A stretch of DNA of 32,138 nucleotides from Holophagaceae bacterium. Lineage in GTDB: Bacteria > Acidobacteriota > Holophagae > Holophagales > Holophagaceae. The notes under the pieces were generated by a model. It was not told where the DNA came from and ran no database searches. It was given only the letters and a program-made list of their open reading frames with translations. Shown here one piece after another: positions 9,178-17,020 of the stretch (within the stretch, counting starts at the first letter, position 1; each line of letters opens with the position of its first letter). Position numbers and translations under genes: made by a program. The DNA lies in NCBI GenBank assembly GCA_025350765.1, contig JANXXC010000019.1, forward strand, positions 1 through 32,138, in the 5' to 3' direction.

Positions 9178-9261
9178 CACTACGCGGAAGGCGCGGAGAA
9201 GCGGAGGCTTGCGGAGACCCACTGCTTCCCTCTGATTTCCTCCGCTTCCCTCCGCGTGGTG
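9178..9261. repeat. Two-segment inverted repeat element with GCGGA motifs
   Basis: CACTACGCGGA (9178-9188) pairs with TCCGCGTGGTG (9251-9261, one wobble); GAAGCGGAGG (9198-9207) pairs with CCTCCGCTTC (9239-9248). Confidence 0.75.
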
Positions 9262-9363
9262 CATTTTGATGAGGTTGGCCAGTCAGCTGAGTTTCATTTG
9301 TGATCAGGATTCCCTATTTTGGCGCTTGGGGTGTTTGAATCTCTAATCAACGGACTCCACACC

Positions 9364-10488
9364 ATGACCGACCCCACCGCCACGCCCATCGGCCCAATGA
9401 TCCGCGACGCGCAGATGGTGGTGCCTTGTCCCGACATAGCGGCATCGCTCGCGTTTTTCACTGAACGATTGGGTTTTCGAATCGAGCAGATTCATCCCGC
9501 CGATGCTCCGACGGTGGCGGTGATCTCTGGCTTCGGCGTTCACTTGCGGCTGCAAGCAATGTCGACTGAATCGGCGCTCGCGAGCCCCATGAGCTTGCGT
9601 CTGGCCTGCGACTTTGAACGCCTCCCGGCCGGCGTCGCGCGCGCTTTGAGGAGCCCCTGTGGCGTGCAAATCACATTGGCCGACGCCGATCCACCGCTGC
9701 TGGTGCCAGCAGGGACGCAGGAGTTTCTTGTCTGCCGCCATGATGACGCCAACGCGTGGGGCGTCGGACGCGCTGGGATGCAGTATCGGGATCTGATACC
9801 GGGTAGGCTGGGCGGCCGGTTCATCGCGTCGCACATCCGCATTCCGGACGGAGGCGTGGTGCCCGACTACGTGCACTACCACAAAGTTCGCTTCCAAATG
9901 ATCTTCTGCAAGGCTGGCTGGGTTCGGGTGGTGTTCGAAGATCAAGGTCCTTCATTTGTCTTGCAGGCCGGCGACTGCGTGCTGCAACCGCCGCAGATCC
10001 GCCATCGCGTGCTAGAGGCGTCGCCAGGCCTGGAGGTGATCGAACTGGGTTGCCCGGCGATCCACGAAACCTTCGCGGATCACCAGATGAGCTTGCCCAC
10101 GGCGCAAATCACCGCGGACCGTCGATTTTACGGGCAGCGATTCGTCCACCATGTCGCCGCGCAAGCGCCGTGGCGGCCGTGGCGTTTGGCGGGCCTCATG
10201 GCGCGTGACTCTGGCATCGCAGGTGCCACCGAGGATCTGGCTACGGTCAGGGTCGTGCGCGTGGATCCATCCCGTCCGGCGAACGCCAGCGCTTTGCAAC
10301 CTTCCTTGCGCCACAGCGGGGAGCTGTTGTTCCTGTTCGTCCTGCGTGGCCAATTGGCCCTGCACTCGCCCGAGTTCGGTGAGCACTGCCTTCGAGCCGA
10401 CGATGCCTGCGTCATTCCGGCAGATACCGATATCGCATTCGCGCCCAGCACCGACCTGGAGTTCCTCGAGGTGGCGCTCCCGGCGTAG
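9364..10488 (+). CDS. Fusion of VOC (glyoxalase-like) domain and two cupin domains
   Basis: N-terminal CPDIAASLAFFTERLGFRIEQI (VOC); central IPDGGVVPDYVHYHKVRFQMIFCKAGWVRVVFEDQGPSFVLQAGDCVLQPPQIRHRV (cupin); C-terminal ELLFLFVLRGQLALHSPE...LRADDACVIPADT (second cupin). ORF track start 9319 is TTG; ATG 9364 preferred. Confidence 0.85.
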   Translation: MTDPTATPIGPMIRDAQMVVPCPDIAASLAFFTERLGFRIEQIHPADAPTVAVISGFGVHLRLQAMSTESALASPMSLRLACDFERLPAGVARALRSPCGVQITLADADPPLLVPAGTQEFLVCRHDDANAWGVGRAGMQYRDLIPGRLGGRFIASHIRIPDGGVVPDYVHYHKVRFQMIFCKAGWVRVVFEDQGPSFVLQAGDCVLQPPQIRHRVLEASPGLEVIELGCPAIHETFADHQMSLPTAQITADRRFYGQRFVHHVAAQAPWRPWRLAGLMARDSGIAGATEDLATVRVVRVDPSRPANASALQPSLRHSGELLFLFVLRGQLALHSPEFGEHCLRADDACVIPADTDIAFAPSTDLEFLEVALPA

Positions 10489-10582
10489 GGTGCGTGGGTG
10501 TTGCCGCATTCCCTCTGCGTGATGATGCTTTTCTATTGAGCGCCATGTTTAGGATCAGGGGAAATTGCGCTCATTAAAATTC

Positions 10583-10610
10583 TTGACCAAAAAAGTAGGC
10601 TTTATATCCT
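10583..10610 (+). promoter_or_regulatory. Candidate sigma70 promoter for cysK
   Basis: TTGACC (10583-10588), 16-nt spacer, TATCCT (10605-10610), just upstream of the cysK RBS. Confidence 0.45.
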
Positions 10611-10634
10611 GGCTCTTTCCCCAAGGAGAATCCC

Positions 10635-11588
10635 ATGCCCCAGCGACCCAACCGCGTGGACCACGTTTACGATCTCGTGGGCTACACGCCCGTGGTGCGC
10701 CTGAACCGCGTCGTGCCCAAGGGATCGGCGACCGTATTCGTGAAGCTGGAAAGCGCTAATCCCGGTGGGAGCGTGAAAGATCGCATCGCCCTGAGCATGA
10801 TCTGCGATGCGGAAGCGCGCGGCGCCTTGAAACCCGGCATGAAGATTCTCGAAGCCACGTCTGGCAACACGGGCATCGGCCTAGCCTTCATCGCCGCGGC
10901 AAAAGGCTATTCCGTGCTGCTGGTGATGCCCGACACCATGACGCTTGAGCGCCGCGCGTTGCTGAAGGCTTACGGCGCGCAGGTTGTGCTGACGCCCGGC
11001 GCGGGCGGTATCAGGGCCGCCGTGGAAAAGGCCGAGGAAATCGCCGCGAGTGATGCGAATTATTTTCTGGTGCGGCAATTCGACAACCCCGCCAACCCCG
11101 ACGTTCACCGCCGCACGACGGCCCTTGAAATTCTGGAACAGGTGCCCGAGCTGGATGCCTTCGTGGCGGGTGTAGGCACCGGCGGCACCGTCACCGGCGT
11201 GGGCGAGGTATTGGCGAAAGAGAAGCCTGGCACCCTGGTGGTCGCGGTGGAGCCCGAGAGTTCTCCCCTGCTGACCAAGGGCACACCGGGCCCCAACAAG
11301 ATTCAAGGCATCGGCCCGAACTTCGTGCCGAGCATCCTCAATCGCGAAGCCTTCCATCGGGTGGAGGATGTGAGCTTTGAAGATGCAGTGGCCATGGCGC
11401 GTCGCTTGACTCGCGAAGAAGCCCTGTTTTCGGGCATCTCCACCGGCGCCATCGTCCATGCAGCCCTCAAGATCGCCGCGGAATTGGGCGAAGGGAAAAC
11501 CGTCGTCGCGATCCTCTGCGATACCGGGGAACGGTACCTAAGCCACCCCCTTTACGCAGAGATCGATGGGCCCGCGGAAGCGATCTAA
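10635..11588 (+). CDS. cysK: Cysteine synthase A (O-acetylserine sulfhydrylase)
   Basis: KLESANPGGSVKDRIALSM, EATSGNTGIGLAFIAA, GVGTGGTVTGVG, PNKIQGIGPNFVP motifs; RBS aaggag. Confidence 0.96.
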   Translation: MPQRPNRVDHVYDLVGYTPVVRLNRVVPKGSATVFVKLESANPGGSVKDRIALSMICDAEARGALKPGMKILEATSGNTGIGLAFIAAAKGYSVLLVMPDTMTLERRALLKAYGAQVVLTPGAGGIRAAVEKAEEIAASDANYFLVRQFDNPANPDVHRRTTALEILEQVPELDAFVAGVGTGGTVTGVGEVLAKEKPGTLVVAVEPESSPLLTKGTPGPNKIQGIGPNFVPSILNREAFHRVEDVSFEDAVAMARRLTREEALFSGISTGAIVHAALKIAAELGEGKTVVAILCDTGERYLSHPLYAEIDGPAEAI

Positions 11589-11607
11589 TTTCATCAAATT
11601 CAAGGGG

Positions 11608-11636
11608 AAAAGGCGCAGCTACGGCGTCGCCTTTTT
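11608..11636. terminator. Candidate intrinsic terminator between convergent genes
   Basis: AAAAGGCG...CGCCTTTTT, 8-bp arms; overlaps the 3' end of the BNR-protein gene. Confidence 0.65.
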
Positions 11637-14594
11637 CAGGTCATCCCACCGCTTGAGTAATTCGGTGAGTTTTTGCTGCGCGGCCGCTTCGGCGGCCACC
11701 AGCTGATCCGTAGGCTTGGCATCAGCGCTTTGGAGAACACCGAGCAAGTGAGTGAATTCCCCATGGAGCTTCGTGAGCTCTGATTCGAGGGTCTTGAGCT
11801 TTAGATCAGGCGGGGTCTTGGATGGCGTTCGGAGTTCATGGAGAATCCCAAAAGTTCTGGCCATGCCTTCGGCGCACCGCTGGGAGAGCTCCGCTTGCCG
11901 CCTCAGATCCATCTCTGAAATTTTCGCCCGGGGATCCAACCGGACGTTGAAAGACCGGATGAATTCTTGCCCATTCGTTTTGAACTTTGCGGTGTAGATG
12001 CCCGGCAAAACCCAAGGCCCGCGCGGTTCCAGCGGGGTGTCATGGGAAATCGCGGAGATGGGCGGCTCATGGTCCAGCGAAGCAGGAGGCGCGTAATGAA
12101 GATCCCACAGGAAACGATGCTGTCCGGCCTTCGCGGAGAGCAGACGAGACTCTCTCATCCAATGGAGCGGGACATTCAATTCCTTTTCGGGAAGGGGGTC
12201 CATCGCATCCTCGCTGCTGAAAAGCCGCACCCGCGCACCCTTCGTATCCAGGATTTCGAACGAGGTGGCCTTTGCATCTTCCTTCAGCCAGTAGTCCATC
12301 ACCGCCCCATCCGGCGGGTTCTGACCCACGGGTTCTTCCGGGGGCAGGGGCGTGTCGGTGTTCAGATTCCAGCGCACCCGGGTGGCGATCTGGGGCTTGA
12401 AGAAGAAGGCCCCGGCCGTCGCTACCGCGGGGGTGAATTGCCGCAGCGGCGTGACGTTGTCGAGGATCCAAAAGGAGCGCCCGTGCGTTCCCACCACGAT
12501 GTCATCGCCATGGATCACGAGATCCCGGATGGAAGTGGCGGGCATATTTTGACGCAGGCTCTGCCAGTGATCGCCGTCATCGAAGCTCACGAAGACCGCC
12601 TGTTCAGTGCCCGCGAAGAGCAAGCCCTTGCGCTCGGGATCTTCGCGCACGGTGTTGATGATGGTGCCGCTCGGGAGGCCCTCCGTAACGTGCTGCCAAC
12701 TCTTGCCGCCATCCCGCGTGCGGTAGACGTGGGGCCGCAGATCATCCAGGCGCAGGGTATTCACCGCGGCGTAGCAGGTCTGTTCGTCGAAATGCGAGGC
12801 TTCCAATTGCGCGATCTTGCTCCAAGGCGCGAGGCCCGTGGGCGTGATGTTCTGCCAGGTTTTCCCGCCGTCTAAGGTGCGATGGATGAGCCCGTCATCC
12901 GTGCCAGCCCAGAGATGGTTGATGTCTTTGTGCGATGGCGCCAGAGAATAAATCACTCCTCGCCGCTGGATTTTTGCGGCCTCGCTGGAAGCGTAGACGC
13001 CCACACTGGGCGGCGTCGGCAGGTCCGTGCGCGAGAGATCCGGGCTGATGGTTTCCCAGCCCTGGCCGCCATTGGTCGTTTTGAACAGCACGTTGCCCGC
13101 GAGGTAGAGCGTGTGCTTATCCACGGGCGAAAAAAGAATCGGCGTGGTGCGGAGATAGCGGGATTTCGCCTTCATTGGATCCGGCGAAATGTCCTGGGTC
13201 TGGCCCGTTCGGAAATCGAAGCGGGAAGCCTTGCCGGCGCCTACGCCGTAAATGATGTTGGGATCTGAAGGGTCCGGTGCCACGTAGCCGTACTCTTCGA
13301 CGCCCACGGGTTGCCAGTCCCGGAAGGAAATCGCGCCGTGATTTCCGCGGCTGAGGATGCCAACGGAGCCGCTTTCCTGTTGCCCTCCATAGACGCGGTA
13401 CGGAAATTGGTTGTCCGTGATGACGTGATAGAACTGTGCCGTGGGTTGGTTGTACCAGCTGCTCCACGTGGCACCGCCGTTGACGCTGAGGGTCGCGCCT
13501 TGATCGCAGCCCAGCAGGATGATCTGCGGATTGGTCGGGTTGATCCAGATGGTGTGATAGTCATCGCCGCCGGGCGCGCCCTTGATGGCGGTCCAGCTCT
13601 TGCCGCCATCCCTCGATCGATAGGTACTGGTGTTGGCGGCGTAGACGAGATCGCGATCTTTTGGGTCCACGCGGATTTCCGCGAAGTCGTCCCCGCGGCC
13701 ATGGATTCGCGTTTCATCGTTCACGCGGATCCAGGATTCGCCGGCATTCTCACTGCGGTAGGTGCCCGCGCCTTCCTTGGCATCCACCTGGGCGTACATT
13801 CGCTTGGGATCGCTCGGGGCGATGGCGAAACCGATGCGACCAAGACCTTGCGTAAACGTTGGCAGGCCCTTGTTCAGCGAGTGCCAGGTGGCGCCGCCGT
13901 CCTCGGATTTGAAGAGCCCGTTACCGGGGCCCTTGAAAGCGCCGTTCTCCCACGGCGCCTGGCGCGCCGCCCACAGATCCGCGAAAATAATCTGCGGATT
14001 GGTGGGATCGAAGGCCAGGGATTCGGCGCCGGTGTTTTCATCCGTATAAAGCACCTTGTCGAAGGTCTTGCCGCCATCCAAAGAGCGGAAGACGCCGCGC
14101 TCCGCGTTGGGCCCGTAGGGATGGCCCACCACCGCCACGAAGAGACGATCAGGATTGTTTGGATCCACGATGATGCTCCCGATCTGCTGGCCGTCCCGAA
14201 GGCCGAGATGCACCCAGGTCTTGCCGCCGTCCATGGATTTATAGATGCCATCGCCAGTACTCAGGTCCGGGCGCTGCAAGCCCTCGCCGCTTCCCACATA
14301 GATCACGTCGGGATTGGATGGGGCAATGGCGAGCGCGCCGATGGAGCCCGTGGGCTGGTCGTCAAAAATGGGTTTCCAGGTGCGGCCATAATCGTCGCTC
14401 TTCCAAAGGCCGCCGTGGTTGGGCGCCATGAAGAAGACGTTGGGCTGCTGAGGGATGCCCGCCACCGCCACGGTGCGCCCGCCCCGGAAGGGCCCGATGC
14501 AACGCCATTTTAGGTCCGCCATCATGGCCGGGGCGTAGGTCTGCGCGTTAGCGGTGAAGACGATTCCGGCGGCGAGAAGGAAGATCAGTCGCAT
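11619..14594 (-). CDS. Large secreted BNR/VPS10-sortilin-like beta-propeller protein
   Basis: Many GGLWKSDDYGRTW / GDGIYKSMDGGKTWVHLG / YRSENAGESW / VYRTRDGGKSW Asp-box repeats; signal sequence MRLIFLLAAGIVFTANAQ. Start refined from 14630 to ATG at 14594. Confidence 0.93.
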   Translation of the reverse strand: MRLIFLLAAGIVFTANAQTYAPAMMADLKWRCIGPFRGGRTVAVAGIPQQPNVFFMAPNHGGLWKSDDYGRTWKPIFDDQPTGSIGALAIAPSNPDVIYVGSGEGLQRPDLSTGDGIYKSMDGGKTWVHLGLRDGQQIGSIIVDPNNPDRLFVAVVGHPYGPNAERGVFRSLDGGKTFDKVLYTDENTGAESLAFDPTNPQIIFADLWAARQAPWENGAFKGPGNGLFKSEDGGATWHSLNKGLPTFTQGLGRIGFAIAPSDPKRMYAQVDAKEGAGTYRSENAGESWIRVNDETRIHGRGDDFAEIRVDPKDRDLVYAANTSTYRSRDGGKSWTAIKGAPGGDDYHTIWINPTNPQIILLGCDQGATLSVNGGATWSSWYNQPTAQFYHVITDNQFPYRVYGGQQESGSVGILSRGNHGAISFRDWQPVGVEEYGYVAPDPSDPNIIYGVGAGKASRFDFRTGQTQDISPDPMKAKSRYLRTTPILFSPVDKHTLYLAGNVLFKTTNGGQGWETISPDLSRTDLPTPPSVGVYASSEAAKIQRRGVIYSLAPSHKDINHLWAGTDDGLIHRTLDGGKTWQNITPTGLAPWSKIAQLEASHFDEQTCYAAVNTLRLDDLRPHVYRTRDGGKSWQHVTEGLPSGTIINTVREDPERKGLLFAGTEQAVFVSFDDGDHWQSLRQNMPATSIRDLVIHGDDIVVGTHGRSFWILDNVTPLRQFTPAVATAGAFFFKPQIATRVRWNLNTDTPLPPEEPVGQNPPDGAVMDYWLKEDAKATSFEILDTKGARVRLFSSEDAMDPLPEKELNVPLHWMRESRLLSAKAGQHRFLWDLHYAPPASLDHEPPISAISHDTPLEPRGPWVLPGIYTAKFKTNGQEFIRSFNVRLDPRAKISEMDLRRQAELSQRCAEGMARTFGILHELRTPSKTPPDLKLKTLESELTKLHGEFTHLLGVLQSADAKPTDQLVAAEAAAQQKLTELLKRWDDLKKATP

Positions 14595-14615
14595 AGTGAA
14601 ACTCCTAAAAAGACT

Positions 14616-15131
14616 GGACACAGAAGGCACAGAAGGAGAGGGGAAAACACAGAGACTGAATCGCGGTTTTCTTCTGGATTACCGTCCCACCTTAGCCCAG
14701 TTATCAACTCCATCGACAAGGAATGCGGAGAATGGAATAGCCACGGATTACACGGATCTGTTTGCCAAAAATTTTCCTAACTGTCGGCATCTCTCGACCA
14801 AATCCCTCGCGCCACCAAACTGCTGGGACGAGGAGATCGCGGAGAAAAGCGCGGAGAACACGAAGAGAGTCGTGCAGTGCAGCGCGGGGGTCGCCCGCAT
14901 ATGCGGGCACAGGCGCGACGCGCCTGAGGATGTGGGCGCGACCGCCGACTCGCCCTCAAAAGCGATCGAGGTCGCGCCCACATCCAAATGACCCCCGCTG
15001 GATGCGGCGCTGAACCTGCATTTCCGTGGTTTTATGTGAGATTTCTCTGCTTTCTGTGTCCGACTTTTTTATGCTGCGTGATGCCGAAAATCAGAATTTT
15101 TTTTATCCGTGGAAATCCGCGCAATCCGTGG
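14616..15131. repeat. Composite intergenic region built of inverted short dispersed motifs
   Basis: GGACACAGAA (14616-14625) vs TTCTGTGTCC (15052-15061); CCACGGATT (14741-14749) vs AATCCGTGG (15123-15131) and ATCCGTGG (15105-15112); GCGGAGAA motifs around 14840-14860. Confidence 0.75.
14880..15000. other. Nested perfect palindromes able to form a four-way-junction cloverleaf
   Basis: P1 GCGGGGGTC (14884-14892)/GACCCCCGC (14990-14998), alternatively extended by CAGC/GCTG with a 2-nt bulge; P2 GCCCGCATATGCGGGC (14893-14908); P3 AGGCGCG-A-CGCGCCT (14911-14925); P4 GGATGTGGGCGCGACC (14928-14943)/GGTCGCGCCCACATCC (14970-14985). Confidence 0.9.
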
Positions 15132-15176
15132 CCCAGGTTTTTCGGCGTCATCCGCGACCACCGTTACACTAGAGTT

Positions 15177-15632
15177 ATGTCCGAAGACCTCGTCCGCAAT
15201 CGCAAAGCTTTTCACGACTACCACATCGAAGACACGTGGGAGGCGGGGCTCGCCCTGGTGGGCACCGAAGTGAAATCGCTGCGCGGCGGCCACGGACAAT
15301 TGCAGGATGCTTACGTGGACGCCCAGAGCGGCGAATTGTGGCTGAAGCAGGCCAATATTGCGCCCTATGCGGAAGGCTCCTGGACCAACCACGACCCCCT
15401 TCGTCCGCGCAAACTGCTATTGCACCGCGCCGAGATCGACAAGATCGTGGCCCGCGCCACCCGCAAGGGCTTCACCATCATCCCGCTGGCTTTCTATATG
15501 AACCAAAAAGGTCATATCAAAGTGAAAATTGCGCTCGCCAGCGGCAAGACCCAAGGCGATAAACGCGAGGCCCTAAAGGATCGCGAGAGTAAGCGCGAAA
15601 TGGATCGGGTGCGGAAGGGCGACCGGGAGTAA
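15177..15632 (+). CDS. smpB: SsrA-binding protein
   Basis: NRKAFHDYHIEDTWEAGLALVGTEVKSLR, DAYVDAQSGELWLKQANIAPY, RPRKLLLHRAEIDKI, KIALASGKTQGDKREALKDRESKREMDR. Start refined from 14988 to ATG 15177. Confidence 0.97.
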   Translation: MSEDLVRNRKAFHDYHIEDTWEAGLALVGTEVKSLRGGHGQLQDAYVDAQSGELWLKQANIAPYAEGSWTNHDPLRPRKLLLHRAEIDKIVARATRKGFTIIPLAFYMNQKGHIKVKIALASGKTQGDKREALKDRESKREMDRVRKGDRE

Positions 15633-15634
15633 AT

Positions 15635-16345
15635 CTACTTCACCAGCCAAGTCGCGAACTGCATCCAGGCGCCGGTCCCAGCCAGCATGATTCGCAGGGG
15701 CAGGGAGGCGAGGATGAATAGGCCGCCCCAACCGAAAGCTGGATGCAAGCGGCGGTGTTTGAACGTGTCATAGGCGATGAAAGCGAGCACCGTCGCATTC
15801 GTGAGCATGAAGGCTGCCATCGGAAGATGGTTTCGAATGAAGCCTAGTTGGATGCGAGCGAATGCGGCGTTGAGGATGCCTACGGTCGCGAGCAACATCA
15901 GCCGACGATGGCTTTCGCGTTGGTTCCTCAACCCAAGACCCGTGATGACCAGCACGCCAAAGACGAACATGTCCCCCAGCGGAACCACCAGGAAGACCAA
16001 GGGCGGCGGGCCGGGGCTATGACCGAGCTTGGCGCCGACGATACCGGTGGTGGTGCCAACGACCAGCACCACGACCGCCCAGAGCGCCCCAAAAATACCC
16101 AGGCGGCGATGGATCTGGATTCGATGGGAAGAAACCAGCCATGTCTGCACCCCGTAAAGCGCAAACCAAACCGTCATCACGACACCATGGAGAAGCACCA
16201 GCGGCGTCAGGATTGGAGTGCCGAAAAAGGCCTTCAAATAAAAAGTCCTGGAGAATCCCACCAACATGACGAGGATGGCCACCGCCGCGCCCCAGCGGTA
16301 CAACAGATGCTCGTCGCCCGGTTTTATTTTCTGTTCCGTGATCAT
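15635..16345 (-). CDS. Multi-spanning integral membrane protein, function unknown
   Basis: 236-aa hydrophobic protein from MITEQKIKPGDEHLLYRW; several TM-like segments. ORF track start at 16447 probably too long; ATG at 16345 has an upstream GAGGAG. Confidence 0.8.
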   Translation of the reverse strand: MITEQKIKPGDEHLLYRWGAAVAILVMLVGFSRTFYLKAFFGTPILTPLVLLHGVVMTVWFALYGVQTWLVSSHRIQIHRRLGIFGALWAVVVLVVGTTTGIVGAKLGHSPGPPPLVFLVVPLGDMFVFGVLVITGLGLRNQRESHRRLMLLATVGILNAAFARIQLGFIRNHLPMAAFMLTNATVLAFIAYDTFKHRRLHPAFGWGGLFILASLPLRIMLAGTGAWMQFATWLVK

Positions 16346-16422
16346 GGAGGTTTCTCCTCGATTAGAAAATTCCTGACGACCGCCGATATGAGCGCGATGC
16401 GAGCGTTCGGCGAAGATGGGCA

Positions 16423-16447
16423 ATGCTTGGGGTGGTCCCACAAGCAT
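16423..16447. other. Short hairpin
   Basis: ATGCTTG (16423-16429)/CAAGCAT (16441-16447), extendable by GGG/CCC with one bulged A. Confidence 0.6.
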
Positions 16448-16545
16448 AGCCTGCGGGCCGGGATTTCAGAATCCTGTTGCCAAGGCAGAACCTACCCGTG
16501 GCCTGCTTACTCGCAGCTCGTGGCTCATCCCTCGTCGCCTCAAAC

Positions 16546-16971
16546 TCAATCCCACGCGCCCTTCCGCCCCGCTTTCACCACGCCGACGCGTTTCTTGGAT
16601 TCGATACGTCGCTCTTGACTGCCTTTGGTGGGTCTCGTTTTGTGGCGGGCTTTGGGGATTACGAGCGCTTGCGCGATGACGGAGATGGCCTTGGTGCGGG
16701 CGTCTTCAATGTTCTTGGGCAAGTCGCGGAAACGGTCGGAGGTGATAATCCATTGGCCTTCACTGTCCATCTGATTGCGGATGAGAAAGCGCAGCCGAGC
16801 CAGCGCGCCTTCGTCCAGCCCTTCGATGGCGGTGAGGTCGATGCGCAGTTCTGCCTTGCTGGAAACCTTGTTGACATTCTGCCCACCGGGACCGCCGCTG
16901 CGAACGGCCTTCAGGCTTTGAGCCCGCGCGGGCACTTGGACGCGCTCGTTGACTTGGATGGGATCGGCCAT
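16546..16971 (-). CDS. arfB: Peptidyl-tRNA hydrolase / alternative ribosome-rescue factor (YaeJ/ArfB)
   Basis: AVRSGGPGGQNVNKVSSKAELRID with GGQ motif; basic C-terminal tail TRPTKGSQERRIESKKRVGVVKAGRKGAWD. Confidence 0.92.
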   Translation of the reverse strand: MADPIQVNERVQVPARAQSLKAVRSGGPGGQNVNKVSSKAELRIDLTAIEGLDEGALARLRFLIRNQMDSEGQWIITSDRFRDLPKNIEDARTKAISVIAQALVIPKARHKTRPTKGSQERRIESKKRVGVVKAGRKGAWD

Positions 16972-17020
16972 GAGCGATGATCCCATGGCGGGAGAATTGG
17001 GCTATCTTCTCAAGGTCCTC

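Noticed and set aside
9319-9363. TTG start of the VOC-cupin ORF at 9319
   Set aside because: ATG at 9364 fits the domain start; the upstream 15 codons overlap the repeated GTGTTTGAATC segment.
11967-14513. 302-aa and 400-aa + strand ORFs inside the BNR-protein gene
   Set aside because: Antisense shadow ORFs of a convincing Asp-box repeat protein.
14880-15000. Possible tmRNA (ssrA) because of closeness to smpB
   Set aside because: Too short, no tRNA-Ala-like acceptor/T-arm, no CCA-type end and no tag-peptide reading frame that I can see.
14554-15013. Small ORFs in the bnr-smpB gap (e.g. 14554-14991, 14704-14910)
   Set aside because: Translations are read-through of repeat motifs and palindromes, with no RBS or protein-like composition.
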